Part shown: positions 51,888 through 60,791 of the stretch, piece by piece
Position numbering within the stretch: the first letter of the stretch is position 1
Layout: every line of letters begins with the position of its first letter
Origin: DASXRA01 sp963737425
Lineage (GTDB): Bacteria > Actinomycetota > Actinomycetes > Mycobacteriales > Jatrophihabitantaceae
Assembly: GCA_963737425.1 (NCBI GenBank)
Contig: CAVTSX010000008.1
Location: forward strand, 1,178,001 to 1,242,000
Reading direction: 5' to 3'
DNA length: 64,000 nt
Notes under the pieces: generated by a model
Database searches by the model: none
Told to the model about the DNA's origin: nothing
The model's input: only the letters and a program-made list of their open reading frames with translations
Program-made: the position numbers and the translations under genes

Positions 51888-52976
51888 ATGGGAATCGTCG
51901 CCCGGACGCGCGAGCGCCTGCAACGCGTGTGGTGCGACGCCGCGCAACGGTATCGATGGCTCGACCACACCGTCGCCGCGTGGGTCCGCTTCCGCGACAA
52001 CCACGGCAACCACTACGCCGCCGCGATCACCTACTTCAGCTTTCTCGCGATCTTCCCGTTGGTGTTGCTCGCTGTTGCGGTGCTCGGTTTCGTGCTGCGC
52101 CAGAACCAGGAGCTGATGAACAGCCTGCTCGACAAGATCGCCGAGAATGCGAACGGCGCGTTCGGCGACACGCTCAAGAGCTCGATCAACGCGGCGGTCA
52201 GGGCCCGCACCGGCGTCGGCATTCTCGGCCTCGTCGGGCTGATGTTCACCGGGCTCGGGTGGATCGGCAATCTGCGCGCGGCGATCAACGCCATGTGGGG
52301 CGTCGAGCCGCCCCGGAAGAACTTCCTGCAGGTCATGCTCTCGAACCTCGTCGTGCTGGTCGGACTGGGCCTGGCCACCCTCGTCTCGATCGGGCTCACG
52401 GTCGCGGGCACCGAGCTCACCGACCAGATCCTGCGAGCGGCCGGACTCGACGGCGCGACCGGCGCGCACACGCTGGTCAAGATCTTCGGGATCGTTCTCG
52501 CCGTCGTCGGCGACACGCTGATCTTCGCGTGGCTGCTCGTTCGGCTGCCTGATGTGGACGGTGTGGACGTACCTGGTCGCATCGTGTTGCGCGGTGGCCT
52601 GCTCACCGCCGTCGGATTCGAACTGCTGAAGATCCTCGGCAGCTATTACATCGCCCAGGTCACGAAGAGTCCGGCCGTCGGCATCTTCGGCAGCGTCATC
52701 GGCCTGCTCATCTGGATCTATCTCGTCGCACGGTACGTCCTGTTCTGCGCGGCCTGGACGGCCACGGCGGCGGCCGCCCCGACGACGGCTATCGCGGAAG
52801 TCGTTTCCGGCGACGAGCCCGGTGAATCTGGTGAATCCGGCGAAGAGGAGCCCGCTGCGCCCCGGGCGCTGTCGCCGGTCGGTGTCGCGGTGGCGCTGTT
52901 CGGTGCCGGCGCGGCGACGGGTGGGGCATTGGTCGCCCGGCTCAAGTCACGCGGGCGACGGCGCGATCGGACGTGA
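51888..52976 (+). CDS. YihY/BrkB family membrane protein
   Basis: The protein has 362 residues from the ATG (a GTG two codons earlier also fits). Six helices are predicted, with the family stretch NHYAAAITYFSFLAIFPLVLLAV near residue 45 and GFELLKILGSYYIAQV later. The C-terminal 60 residues are Glu-, Ser- and Gly-rich with a final helix and basic tail. Once annotated as RNase BN, the family is now regarded as membrane proteins of unknown function. The order trpS-YihY-dacB matches Mycobacterium. Confidence 0.88.
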   Translation: MGIVARTRERLQRVWCDAAQRYRWLDHTVAAWVRFRDNHGNHYAAAITYFSFLAIFPLVLLAVAVLGFVLRQNQELMNSLLDKIAENANGAFGDTLKSSINAAVRARTGVGILGLVGLMFTGLGWIGNLRAAINAMWGVEPPRKNFLQVMLSNLVVLVGLGLATLVSIGLTVAGTELTDQILRAAGLDGATGAHTLVKIFGIVLAVVGDTLIFAWLLVRLPDVDGVDVPGRIVLRGGLLTAVGFELLKILGSYYIAQVTKSPAVGIFGSVIGLLIWIYLVARYVLFCAAWTATAAAAPTTAIAEVVSGDEPGESGESGEEEPAAPRALSPVGVAVALFGAGAATGGALVARLKSRGRRRDRT

Positions 52977-52981
52977 GCGGC

Positions 52982-53006
52982 CGGTGCAGGTGTGGTTCAG
53001 GCACCG
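52982..53006. terminator. Hairpin between convergent YihY and dacB genes
   Basis: CGGTGC (52982-52987) and GCACCG (53001-53006) form a 6-bp stem around 13 bases, overlapping the dacB stop. A modest bidirectional terminator is possible. Confidence 0.35.
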
Positions 53007-54244
53007 CGCGTGAATCGCCTTTGCGCAACCCACATCGCCGCAGCCGCGGCTCCCGCGACTGCGATGGCGATCAGCAGCCACGGTGGCGACTTCGAACCGT
53101 GCCCGGATCGGGCCTGCACCGCCGCGGGCGTGTCCGTCGACCTGTGGCTCGACGGTTCGGGTTCGGGCGAAGGCGACGTCGGCGGCGGCGGGTCGAGGCT
53201 GCCGACCGCCGTGCCCCGCGGTTGCGCGAAACCCCAGTCCAGCAAGGCCGCAGCCTGCTGCCACTGATCGAGTGGGTACCGCTGCGCGCGCAGGAACACA
53301 ACGCCCAGGCGACGCCCGCCACGCTGCGCGGCGCACAGGTAGGTGTGCGCCGCCGCGTCGGTGAAGCCGTTCTTCGCGACGAGGGCACCCGGAACCGTCG
53401 TCAGAAAGTTCTCGTTCTGGTTGCCCAGCCACACCGACCCGTACCGGCGGCCGTGGACGTTCTGCGCCGGCAGCCTGCTGGTGGCCTGCCGGTCGTACGC
53501 GACGAACCGTGGCATGTTCGCGGCGGCGCGAAGGAAGATCGCCATGTCGTAGGCGCTGGTGAGCTGCTGCCATCCGTCGAGCCCGGACGGCGTCTCGACG
53601 AACGTGTCGTACGCACCGAGGCGGAGCGCAGTCTTGTTCATGAGCGCGACCGAATGCTTGACCCCGCCCGCCGCGTCGGCGAGCGCGGCCGCTGTGTCAT
53701 TGCCGGACATGAGCAGTAGCCCGGTGAACAGCTGGTCGACGGAGTACCGGCCGCCCGCGACGATGCCCACGGCGGAACCTTCGGCGTTGGCCGCGTCGGC
53801 GCTCACCGTCACTACTCGCTTGCCCGGTAGCAGCGGTAGCAACGTGACGGACGTGAGCGTCTTGAGGATGCTTGCGGGCTGATATCGGCCGTGCGGGTCA
53901 CGTGCGGCAAGGACGTCGCCCGAATCGAGATCGACGAGGATCCACGCGGCCGCGGTGAGCGACGCCGGCAGCGGCCTGCGGTGCGCCGGCACCACCGGCA
54001 CGACTGGCACCACCAGGCCCCGGCTGCGCAACTTCGCACCGCCCACTGCTTCGCCCACCGGGCCGATGCCGCCCGCCGGTGGATGCGGATCCGGCGCGTC
54101 CGGGGAGTTGGCACTCGAGGTCGGCTTCGGTGCTGCCGGCGGCAGGCTGGGCCCGGGCGGGGTTCGGGCGAGGGCGGGCGTGCTCGTCATCGTGAGCACG
54201 GCCGCAACGACTACAGCGACTACAGCGACGGACCGGCGACGCAT
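52997..54244 (-). CDS. dacB: D-alanyl-D-alanine carboxypeptidase, S11 family
   Basis: The protein has 415 residues and trims peptidoglycan stem peptides outside the membrane. A signal sequence (RRRSVAVVAVVVAAVLTM) is followed by a Pro/Ser linker of about 60 residues. The S11 active site has SxxK in PASILK, SGN, and KNG in the third motif position (KNGFTD) where many PBPs have KTG; KNG is usual in actinobacterial DacB1 proteins. A C-terminal helix and basic tail anchor it. The start at the RRRS methionine is chosen over an earlier one without signal features. Confidence 0.92.
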   Translation of the reverse strand: MRRRSVAVVAVVVAAVLTMTSTPALARTPPGPSLPPAAPKPTSSANSPDAPDPHPPAGGIGPVGEAVGGAKLRSRGLVVPVVPVVPAHRRPLPASLTAAAWILVDLDSGDVLAARDPHGRYQPASILKTLTSVTLLPLLPGKRVVTVSADAANAEGSAVGIVAGGRYSVDQLFTGLLLMSGNDTAAALADAAGGVKHSVALMNKTALRLGAYDTFVETPSGLDGWQQLTSAYDMAIFLRAAANMPRFVAYDRQATSRLPAQNVHGRRYGSVWLGNQNENFLTTVPGALVAKNGFTDAAAHTYLCAAQRGGRRLGVVFLRAQRYPLDQWQQAAALLDWGFAQPRGTAVGSLDPPPPTSPSPEPEPSSHRSTDTPAAVQARSGHGSKSPPWLLIAIAVAGAAAAAMWVAQRRFTRGA

Positions 54245-54297
54245 GAGCCCGATGCTAGGACCCGCTGCACCTGCCCAGCCCCGATTGAAGCTCCGTT

Positions 54298-54361
54298 GAG
54301 TGGTGCGTTTCGCGTCGAGTGGTGCGTTACATCGCACCACTCAAGCCGCAACGCACCACAA
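54298..54361 (-). repeat. Four-box palindromic element family B, copy 1
   Basis: GAGTGGTGCGTT at 54298 and 54317 face ATCGCACCACTC at 54331 and AACGCACCACAA at 54350. Box period is 19, centre 2 bases, total 64 bp. Read on the minus strand it aligns closely with copy 2 at 60792-60855, spacers included. It lies between divergent dacB and the small-peptide gene. Confidence 0.92.
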
Positions 54362-54388
54362 CGGAAATAGGTGTTACTGGTACAGAGG

Positions 54389-54417
54389 TTTACAGATACT
54401 GGTCGTATCGCTAACCT
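54389..54417 (+). promoter_or_regulatory. Promoter of the 31-residue membrane peptide
   Basis: TTTACA (54389-54394) and TAACCT (54412-54417) are exactly 17 bases apart, close to the sigma-70 consensus, and a strong ribosome site follows. The start would fall near 54424. Confidence 0.55.
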
Positions 54418-54444
54418 GGGCGGTGTTCAAGGAGGTGGTCGCAC

Positions 54445-54540
54445 ATGATCGCGATGACAGGCGTCGGTGTCTTCCTGCTGGTAGTCGCGCTCTGCGCGCT
54501 CGCGGCGATGGCCCAGCGCAACGGCTCGAACGACCGGTAA
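54445..54540 (+). CDS. Small membrane peptide, 31 residues
   Basis: The frame ATG to TAA has 31 codons and sits nine bases after AAGGAGG, the best ribosome site in the window. The peptide has one hydrophobic helix (GVGVFLLVVALCALAAMAQ) and a short polar end (RNGSNDR), so a single-pass membrane peptide with the C-terminus in the cytoplasm or outside is expected. A promoter precedes it and a strong hairpin follows ten bases after the stop. The three signals together support a real gene. I do not recognise the family. Confidence 0.68.
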   Translation: MIAMTGVGVFLLVVALCALAAMAQRNGSNDR

Positions 54541-54896
54541 ATGATCTTGACGAATCGGCCGTCACACATCGGGTGTGGCGGCCGATTCGCGCTACAAAGG
54601 TGATCTCATCCGATCTGCCCGGCCGTAAACGACCGACCTCGGACATCCTGCGAGCACGCGATTTCGCTTGGCAGTACGGAGTGGCAATGTCGAGAGTTGC
54701 CATATTCCACATGGCCAATGCGCGATCGCTGGACCCCTTATCGGACGCCGATGCGCGGGGTGCAACGATCGGGTGACGGTGCCCGCGTGGTGGGCTACGG
54801 TTCGGTCACGAGTCGACTACGGTAACCGGGATTTCAGTGATCTCCCGCCGCGCAAGCAGCCCGGTTGAGTCGGAGATCCAATTACCAGGAGGGGTG
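54541..54896. other. Intergenic region before the nucleoside importer
   Basis: These 356 bases begin with the strong hairpin at 54551-54589 and end with the AGGAGGGG ribosome site of the lipoprotein gene. A weak TGGCAA/TTGCCA hairpin lies near 54690. Promoters of the importer must be here, but none stands out, and I recognise no known riboswitch. Confidence 0.55.
54551..54589 (+). terminator. Strong hairpin after the small-peptide gene
   Basis: CGAATCGGCCG, a T-G wobble and CACAC pair with GTGTG and CGGCCGATTCG to give a continuous 17-bp stem and a 5-base loop. No T-run follows, as is common for actinobacterial terminators. Confidence 0.7.
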
Positions 54897-56021
54897 ATGG
54901 CGTTGCGTCGTATCAATGGCGTGGCGATAACGGTTGGGGTGGCAGCTGTAGCGCTGCTGCTCGGTGCCTGTGGCAGTAAGAGCAATGGCGGCGGCACGAC
55001 TGCCCCGGCCGGCGGTGGCAGTAGTGCGGCGTCCTCGAGTGGCACCAGCGCGACGGCTCCCACCTCGAGCTTTACCGCATGCATGGTTACCGATACGGGC
55101 GGTATTGACGACAAGTCGTTCAACGCCTCGGCATGGTCAGGTATGCAGAAGGCGCAGGCCGACGGCAAGGCAAAGGTGAGCTACGTCCAGTCCAAGGCTG
55201 AGACCGACTACGCCACCAACATCGCCAAGCTGGAAAGCCAGAACTGCAAGCTGATCGTGACGGTCGGCGGCCTGATGGCCGACGCGACCGCCGCGGCGGC
55301 AAAGGCCAAGCCGGCGCAGTTCTTCGCCGAGGTCGACGCCGCAGGCAACGGCAAGAACGTTCAGGGCCTGCAGTTCAACACCGCTCAGGGCGCGTTCATG
55401 GGCGGCTACCTGGCCGCGGCGTACTCGAAGTCAGGCGTGGTCGCCACTTACGGCGGCCTCAAGATCCCGCCGGTGACGATCTACATGGACGGCTTCCAGG
55501 AGGGCGTCAACTACTACAACCAGCAGAAGGGCAAGAGCGTCAAGCTCCTCGGCTGGGACGAGAAGACGCAGAAGGGCAGCTTCGCCGGGTCGTTCACCGA
55601 CCAGACGAAGGGCCAGACGCTGGCGACCAACTTCGCCGGCCAGGGCGCTGACGTGATCTTCCCGGTCGCCGGCGGCACCGGCCTCGGTTCGGCGGCGTAC
55701 TGCAAGTCGAGCGGCAAGTGCGTCGTCATCTGGGTCGACACCGACGGGTTCGTCTCGGCGCCGCAGTACGGATCGGTGTTCCTCACCACGGTGTTCAAGG
55801 GCATCGACCTCGCAGTCACCAAGGCCGTCGAGGATTCCTCGGGCGGAACGTCTGCAACGCAGGACTACGTCGGCACCCTCGACAACGGCGGTACCGGCCT
55901 CTCGCCGTTCCACAACTTCGACAGCAAGGTCGATTCCGCACTGAAGACCGAGCTCGACCAGATCAAGCAGAAGATCGTGTCCGGCGAAATCAAGATCACT
56001 TCGCCGTCGCAGCCGAAGTGA
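54897..56021 (+). CDS. BMP-family nucleoside-binding lipoprotein
   Basis: The protein has 374 residues. The signal sequence ends in LLLGACGSK (lipobox), and a Gly/Ser/Thr linker leads into the BMP/PnrA-like domain: CMVTDTGGIDDKSFNASAW, LIVTVGGLMADAT, VATYGGLKIPPVTIYMDGF and GADVIFPVAGGTGLGS. Such proteins bind nucleosides (for example PnrA of Treponema). An AGGAGG site precedes the ATG. It is the receptor for the ABC importer that follows, and a strong hairpin separates it from the ATPase gene. Confidence 0.9.
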   Translation: MALRRINGVAITVGVAAVALLLGACGSKSNGGGTTAPAGGGSSAASSSGTSATAPTSSFTACMVTDTGGIDDKSFNASAWSGMQKAQADGKAKVSYVQSKAETDYATNIAKLESQNCKLIVTVGGLMADATAAAAKAKPAQFFAEVDAAGNGKNVQGLQFNTAQGAFMGGYLAAAYSKSGVVATYGGLKIPPVTIYMDGFQEGVNYYNQQKGKSVKLLGWDEKTQKGSFAGSFTDQTKGQTLATNFAGQGADVIFPVAGGTGLGSAAYCKSSGKCVVIWVDTDGFVSAPQYGSVFLTTVFKGIDLAVTKAVEDSSGGTSATQDYVGTLDNGGTGLSPFHNFDSKVDSALKTELDQIKQKIVSGEIKITSPSQPK

Positions 56022-56070
56022 CGGCGACGTCTCGTTCGGCATGACGAACTGACGCGCCTCTGTCACGAGG

Positions 56071-56106
56071 GAGCGCTGCGCTGGTTAACTCACCAGCGCA
56101 GCGCTC
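56071..56106 (+). terminator. Intercistronic hairpin between receptor and ATPase
   Basis: GAGCGCTGCGCTGGT and its perfect complement form a 15-bp stem with a 6-base loop. It lies 49 bases after the receptor stop and 41 before the ATPase start. A T-rich stretch with a doubled TTCTGATCGTC follows. It probably lets the receptor be made in excess over the transporter. Confidence 0.7.
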
Positions 56107-56147
56107 CGCTGTTCTGATCGTCTCTTCTGATCGTCGCGGAATGGGGC

Positions 56148-57731
56148 ATGGCACTTATGCGACTGGAACTACGCGCAATCACGAAGCGATTCGGGTCGCT
56201 CGTGGCGAATGACGCGATCGACCTGACCATCGAGCCTGGCGAGATCCATGCCTTGCTCGGCGAGAACGGCGCCGGCAAGTCCACCCTCATGAACGTCCTG
56301 TACGGGCTTTACCACCCGGAAGAGGGCGAGATTCTCATCGACGGCAAGCCCCAGCACTTTCGCGGTCCCGGCGACGCGATCGCCGCCGGCATCGGCATGG
56401 TGCACCAGCACTTCATGCTCATCCCCGTCTTCAGCGTCGCCGAGAACGTGATGCTCGGCGACGAGTGGACCACCGGGCCCTTCGGTCAACTGTCCCGGCG
56501 CACGGCGCGAGCGAAGGTGCGCGAGCTGTCCGAGCGCTACGGCCTCGACGTCGACCCGGACGCTCTTGTCGAAGATCTCCCCGTCGGCGTGCAGCAGCGC
56601 GTCGAGATCCTCAAGGCGCTGCTACGCGACGCCGGCGTGCTCGTCCTGGACGAGCCGACCGCAGTGCTCACCCCGCAGGAGATCGACGATCTGATCCGGG
56701 TGATGGGCGAACTGCGCGACGCCGGCACCTCGATCGTGTTCATCACGCACAAGTTGCGCGAGGTCAAGACGATCGCCGACCGGATCACGGTGATCCGCCG
56801 CGGCAAGGTCGTCGGCGCCGCCGAGCCGGGAACGCCGGAATCCGAACTGGCCAGCATGATGGTCGGCCGCGAGGTGTCGCTGACGGTCGCCAAGGAGCCC
56901 GCATCGCCCGGCGAGGCCGCCCTGGAGATCGATGACCTGGTTGTCCGCGATGACCGCGGATCGGTCTCCGTCGACGGGGTCAGCCTGGACGTGCACCGGG
57001 GCGAGATCGTCGCCCTTGCCGGCGTGCAAGGAAACGGGCAGGAGGAGCTGGTCGAAGCCCTGCTCGGCCTGCGCGCCGTCGAAAGCGGCTCGATCCAGCT
57101 CGACGGCGAGTCGCTGGTGGGGCGCACGCCGCACCACATCCTGGGCGAGGGCGTCGGGTACGTGCCCGAGGATCGTCAGCACGACGGCCTGATCGGCCCG
57201 CTGTCGGTGGCCGAGAATCTCGTCCTCGACCTGTACGACCGCGACGAGTTCAGCCGGGGCTTCGCCCTTCGCCTGGACGAGATCCGGCGCAATGCCGCAC
57301 ACCGGATCGAAGAGTTCGACGTGCGCACGCCGTCGACCTCGCTGCCGGCCGGGACGCTGTCCGGCGGTACGCAGCAGAAGGTCGTCCTCGCACGGGAGAT
57401 GTCGCGTCCGCTGCGACTGTTCATAGCGTCGCAACCGACCCGCGGAGTCGACGTCGGCGCCCAGGAGTTCATTCACCAGCGGATCGTGGCCGAGCGTGAC
57501 CGTGGCACTCCGGTCGTGATCGTCTCCACCGAACTCGACGAGGTGCTGGCGCTGGCCGATCGCATCGCCGTCATGTATCGCGGCAAGATCATCGGTGTCC
57601 TGCCCGCAGGCGCATCGCGCGATGCGGTCGGCCTGATGATGGCCGGTGTGCCGGCCGAGCAGGCGCACACCGAGGCAGAGGAGCATCCTTCGTTGCTGAC
57701 AGTCTCCGAACAGGAGGAGGAGTCGGCGTGA
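56148..57731 (+). CDS. Nucleoside ABC importer ATPase, two-domain
   Basis: The protein has 527 residues and two nucleotide-binding domains. The first has a full Walker A (GENGAGKST), the signature in LPVGVQQRVEI, and Walker B VLVLDEPTAVLTP. The second has a degenerate Walker A (GVQGNGQEE) but a good signature (LSGGTQQKVVLARE) followed by a Walker B in which the usual acidic residues are replaced (FIASQPTRG). This asymmetry is typical of the YufO/NupO type importers. It energises the fused permease encoded next. Confidence 0.92.
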   Translation: MALMRLELRAITKRFGSLVANDAIDLTIEPGEIHALLGENGAGKSTLMNVLYGLYHPEEGEILIDGKPQHFRGPGDAIAAGIGMVHQHFMLIPVFSVAENVMLGDEWTTGPFGQLSRRTARAKVRELSERYGLDVDPDALVEDLPVGVQQRVEILKALLRDAGVLVLDEPTAVLTPQEIDDLIRVMGELRDAGTSIVFITHKLREVKTIADRITVIRRGKVVGAAEPGTPESELASMMVGREVSLTVAKEPASPGEAALEIDDLVVRDDRGSVSVDGVSLDVHRGEIVALAGVQGNGQEELVEALLGLRAVESGSIQLDGESLVGRTPHHILGEGVGYVPEDRQHDGLIGPLSVAENLVLDLYDRDEFSRGFALRLDEIRRNAAHRIEEFDVRTPSTSLPAGTLSGGTQQKVVLAREMSRPLRLFIASQPTRGVDVGAQEFIHQRIVAERDRGTPVVIVSTELDEVLALADRIAVMYRGKIIGVLPAGASRDAVGLMMAGVPAEQAHTEAEEHPSLLTVSEQEEESA

Positions 57732-57777
57732 GGCTTCCGATACACGAGTATCGCGTCTGGTGCTGCGGAGAAGCGAC

Positions 57778-60279
57778 ATGACGACGACGATCGAGTCGCC
57801 CACGACGCCGGTCGAGCCCGCACCTGAGGAACTGCCCAAGCGGGAGCCGCGCAGCGACACCTGGTTGGTGACCCTGCTCGCGATCTTCGTCGCGCTGGTG
57901 CTCGGCGGCCTGCTGATGGTCTTCTCCGACGAAGCCGTGCGCAACGATCTCGGCTACTTCTTCCAGCATCCGGGCGATTTCTTCAAAGACGCCTGGTACA
58001 CGGTGCGCGACGCGTACAAGGCGATGTTCGAGGGTGCGATCTACAACCCCGACAACGACGGCACGCTCAGCAGCATCCTCGCGCCGATCACGAGCAGCAT
58101 CTTCACCGCGACCCCCCTGATCCTCGGCGGGCTCTCGGTCGCGCTCGCATTCCGCGCCGGGCTGTTCAACATCGGTGGCGAAGGGCAGGTCATCGCCGGG
58201 GCGGCCGCGGCCGGCTACGTCGGTTTCGCCTGGTCGCTGCCGCCATTCGTGCACCTCGTGCTCGCCATCGCAGCCGGCATCCTGGGCGGTGCCTTCTGGG
58301 GCTTCATCGCGGGTTTCCTCAAGGCGCGAACCGGGGCGCACGAGGTCATCACGACGATCATGCTCAACTACGTCGCGCGCTACAGCCTGCTCTACCTCCT
58401 CGCCTTCGAGTCGGTGCACCAGCAGGGCAACCCGCAAGCGAGCAAGCTGATCCACGGCTCGGCGCGACTGCCGCACATCTTCGGCAAGAGCACCACCGCC
58501 GATCTCGGCATCGTCCTGGCCTTGCTCTCGGCGGCCGGCGTGTGGTGGTTGCTCACTCGCAGCACGATCGGCTTCCGGTTGCGCGCGGTGGGCGCCAATC
58601 CCGCGGCGGCGCGCACCGCGGGCATGAGCGTCGGCGGCGTCACGATGCTCGCGATGTCGCTCGCCGGAGGCCTTGCCGGGCTCGCCGGCGTCACGCTCGC
58701 ACTCGGCGGTGCCACGTCCTATGCCGTGACGCCCAACATCTCCTCCAACGTGGGCTTTGACGCCATCACCGTGGCGCTGCTGGGCCGCAACAACCCGTGG
58801 GGTGTGGTCGCTGCGGGCCTGCTGTTCGGCGCGCTTCGCCAGGGTGGGGCCGAGATGCAGGCCACCGCAGGCGTCGCGATCCCCGTCGATATCGTCACCG
58901 TGATCCAGGCGCTGATCGTCATCTTCATCGCCGCGCCCCGGCTGGTCCGATCCATGTTCCACCTGCCCAGTCGCGGGCGCGCGGCGATGAAGATCGCTGC
59001 CACCAACCTGGCCGTCACGGTGTCGACGGTGCGCTCCACCCGGGTGCCCCAGTACATCTTCGCCGGCGTCTCGGAGATCGTGCTGGGTCTGTTCGGGCTC
59101 TGGGCGTTCGGGCTCGGCCCGCGCTCTGCGCAGACGGCCACGTTCCAGTTCTCGTTACCTGGCGCGAAGTTCGATGTCGGCACCTTGTCGTTCACCGCTC
59201 GCGGGCCGAACATCATCCTGTGCCTGCTTGTCGTCGTGGCCGGCGTGCTGCGGGTTACGCGACTGCTCGCGGCCAAGTGGTGCGCCACGATCGCCGTGCT
59301 CGGATTGCTGCTCGCGTTCATCATCTGGTCGGTCGCCGGCACGGTCAGCGGGCTCAACGTGGTGTCGTTGCTGCAGGGCGCGTTGTTCCCGGCCGCCATC
59401 CCGCTGATTCTCGGCGCGTTGGCCGGTGTCGTCGGTGAACGCGCGGGCGTCGTCAACGTCGCGATCGAAGGTCAACTGCTGCTGTCTGCGTTCGTGGCCG
59501 CGATGGTCGCCACCGTCGCCAGCAGCATCTGGATCGGCCTGCTCGGCGGGGTGCTCGCCGGTGTACTGCTCGGCGCCATACTTGCGGTGCTGGCGATCAG
59601 ATACCTCGTCGATGAAGTGATCATCGGCGTCGTGCTCAACGTGCTCGCGCTCGGCCTGACCAGCTTCCTGTTCAACAAGCTGCTCTCGCCACAGGCGGAG
59701 AAGTACAACACACCCGGCTACTTCCGCGTGTGGAAGGTGCCGGGGCTGGGCGACATCCCTCTCATCGGCCCGGTGTTCTTCAACGGCACGATCTTCCTTT
59801 ACGGCACCTACGTGCTGGTGGCCGCCATCCACTACGGGCTGTTCCACACCCGGTGGGGCCTGCGCCTGCGTTCGGTCGGCGAGCATCCGCGCGCGGCCGA
59901 CACCGTGGGCATCAACGTGCTGCGCACCCGATACCGCGCGGTGTGGCTCGGCGGCGCGCTGGCCGGCCTCGGCGGCACGTTCCTCGTCATGGGCGGTGGC
60001 GCTGCCGGAACGTTCCAGCTGAACATGTCCGCCGGCAAGGGCTTCATCGCCTTGGCGTGTGTGATCTTCGGACGCTGGTCGCCGATTGGTGCGGTACTTG
60101 CCGCCCTGCTGTTCGGGTTCGCCGACCAGCTGCAAAGCTTGTTGTCGCAGGCGGGAACACCGATCGACTCCAACCTGCTGTTGACATTGCCATACGTAGC
60201 AACGCTGTTCGCAGTGGCGGGATTTGTCGGGCGTGTGCGCGCGCCCGCTGCCGACGGACAGCCATACACCGTGGGGTGA
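57778..60279 (+). CDS. Fused double permease of the nucleoside ABC importer
   Basis: The protein has 833 residues and contains two permease units of the branched-chain/nucleoside superfamily in one chain. The first half has FRAGLFNIGGEGQVIAGAAA and TGAHEVITTIMLN (YufP type); the second has ERAGVVNVAIEGQLLLSAFV and VDEVIIGVVLNVLALG (YufQ type). In most bacteria these are two genes of about 350 and 320 residues. Here a linker region with extra helices (residues about 410-530) joins them and there is no frame break. Nucleosides are the likely substrate by context. Confidence 0.9.
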   Translation: MTTTIESPTTPVEPAPEELPKREPRSDTWLVTLLAIFVALVLGGLLMVFSDEAVRNDLGYFFQHPGDFFKDAWYTVRDAYKAMFEGAIYNPDNDGTLSSILAPITSSIFTATPLILGGLSVALAFRAGLFNIGGEGQVIAGAAAAGYVGFAWSLPPFVHLVLAIAAGILGGAFWGFIAGFLKARTGAHEVITTIMLNYVARYSLLYLLAFESVHQQGNPQASKLIHGSARLPHIFGKSTTADLGIVLALLSAAGVWWLLTRSTIGFRLRAVGANPAAARTAGMSVGGVTMLAMSLAGGLAGLAGVTLALGGATSYAVTPNISSNVGFDAITVALLGRNNPWGVVAAGLLFGALRQGGAEMQATAGVAIPVDIVTVIQALIVIFIAAPRLVRSMFHLPSRGRAAMKIAATNLAVTVSTVRSTRVPQYIFAGVSEIVLGLFGLWAFGLGPRSAQTATFQFSLPGAKFDVGTLSFTARGPNIILCLLVVVAGVLRVTRLLAAKWCATIAVLGLLLAFIIWSVAGTVSGLNVVSLLQGALFPAAIPLILGALAGVVGERAGVVNVAIEGQLLLSAFVAAMVATVASSIWIGLLGGVLAGVLLGAILAVLAIRYLVDEVIIGVVLNVLALGLTSFLFNKLLSPQAEKYNTPGYFRVWKVPGLGDIPLIGPVFFNGTIFLYGTYVLVAAIHYGLFHTRWGLRLRSVGEHPRAADTVGINVLRTRYRAVWLGGALAGLGGTFLVMGGGAAGTFQLNMSAGKGFIALACVIFGRWSPIGAVLAALLFGFADQLQSLLSQAGTPIDSNLLLTLPYVATLFAVAGFVGRVRAPAADGQPYTVG

Positions 60280-60283
60280 CCGA

Positions 60284-60673
60284 TTGGCTGACGTGGATTG
60301 GGGCAAGCTGCGCCGGGCGGCATTGGAGGCGATGGGCCACGCCTACGCGCCGTACTCGCAGTTCCCGGTCGGGGCGGCTGCACTGGTTGACGACGGTCGC
60401 GTCGTCGTCGGCTGCAACGTCGAGAACGCCTCGTACGGACTGGGGCTGTGCGCCGAATGCGGCCTGGTCTCCGCACTGCACGCCAGCGGAGGCGGCCGAC
60501 TGGTCGCGTTCGCCTGCGTCGACTACCGCGGTGACGTGCTGATGCCGTGCGGGCGCTGCCGGCAACTGCTGTGGGAGCACGGCGGCCCCGACCTCATCGT
60601 CGACACCTCCGACGGGCCGGTGCCGATGATCGATATCCTGCCGCGGGCGTTCAGCCGCGAAGACATGCCGTGA
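60284..60673 (+). CDS. cdd: Cytidine deaminase
   Basis: The enzyme has 129 residues and deaminates cytidine and deoxycytidine to uridine forms. Substrate-binding YAPYSQFPVGAAAL, GCNVENASYG, and the zinc sites CAEC and PCGRCRQLL are all present. The start is uncertain: TTG at 60284 (used) or GTG at 60293, both just after the permease stop. It takes imported nucleosides to uracil nucleosides ahead of the phosphorylase. Confidence 0.92.
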   Translation: MADVDWGKLRRAALEAMGHAYAPYSQFPVGAAALVDDGRVVVGCNVENASYGLGLCAECGLVSALHASGGGRLVAFACVDYRGDVLMPCGRCRQLLWEHGGPDLIVDTSDGPVPMIDILPRAFSREDMP

Positions 60674-60791
60674 CGCCCTTTGGTCTTCCGCCGACCGCGA
60701 CGCTCCCTGGTTTTCCGTTGAGTCCGTCATGGCCGGCTCGGCGGCCACCACGAAGGGCTGAAAATGGGCGCCGGGGCGCCTATTTCCCTGA

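Noticed and set aside
53300..53420. KNG instead of KTG in the D,D-carboxypeptidase
   Set aside because: I considered a loss of activity, but KNG followed by FT is usual in actinobacterial DacB1-type enzymes.
54595..54896. Possible riboswitch before the nucleoside-binding lipoprotein
   Set aside because: No conserved core of a purine, preQ1 or other known riboswitch could be recognised; only a 6-bp hairpin is present.
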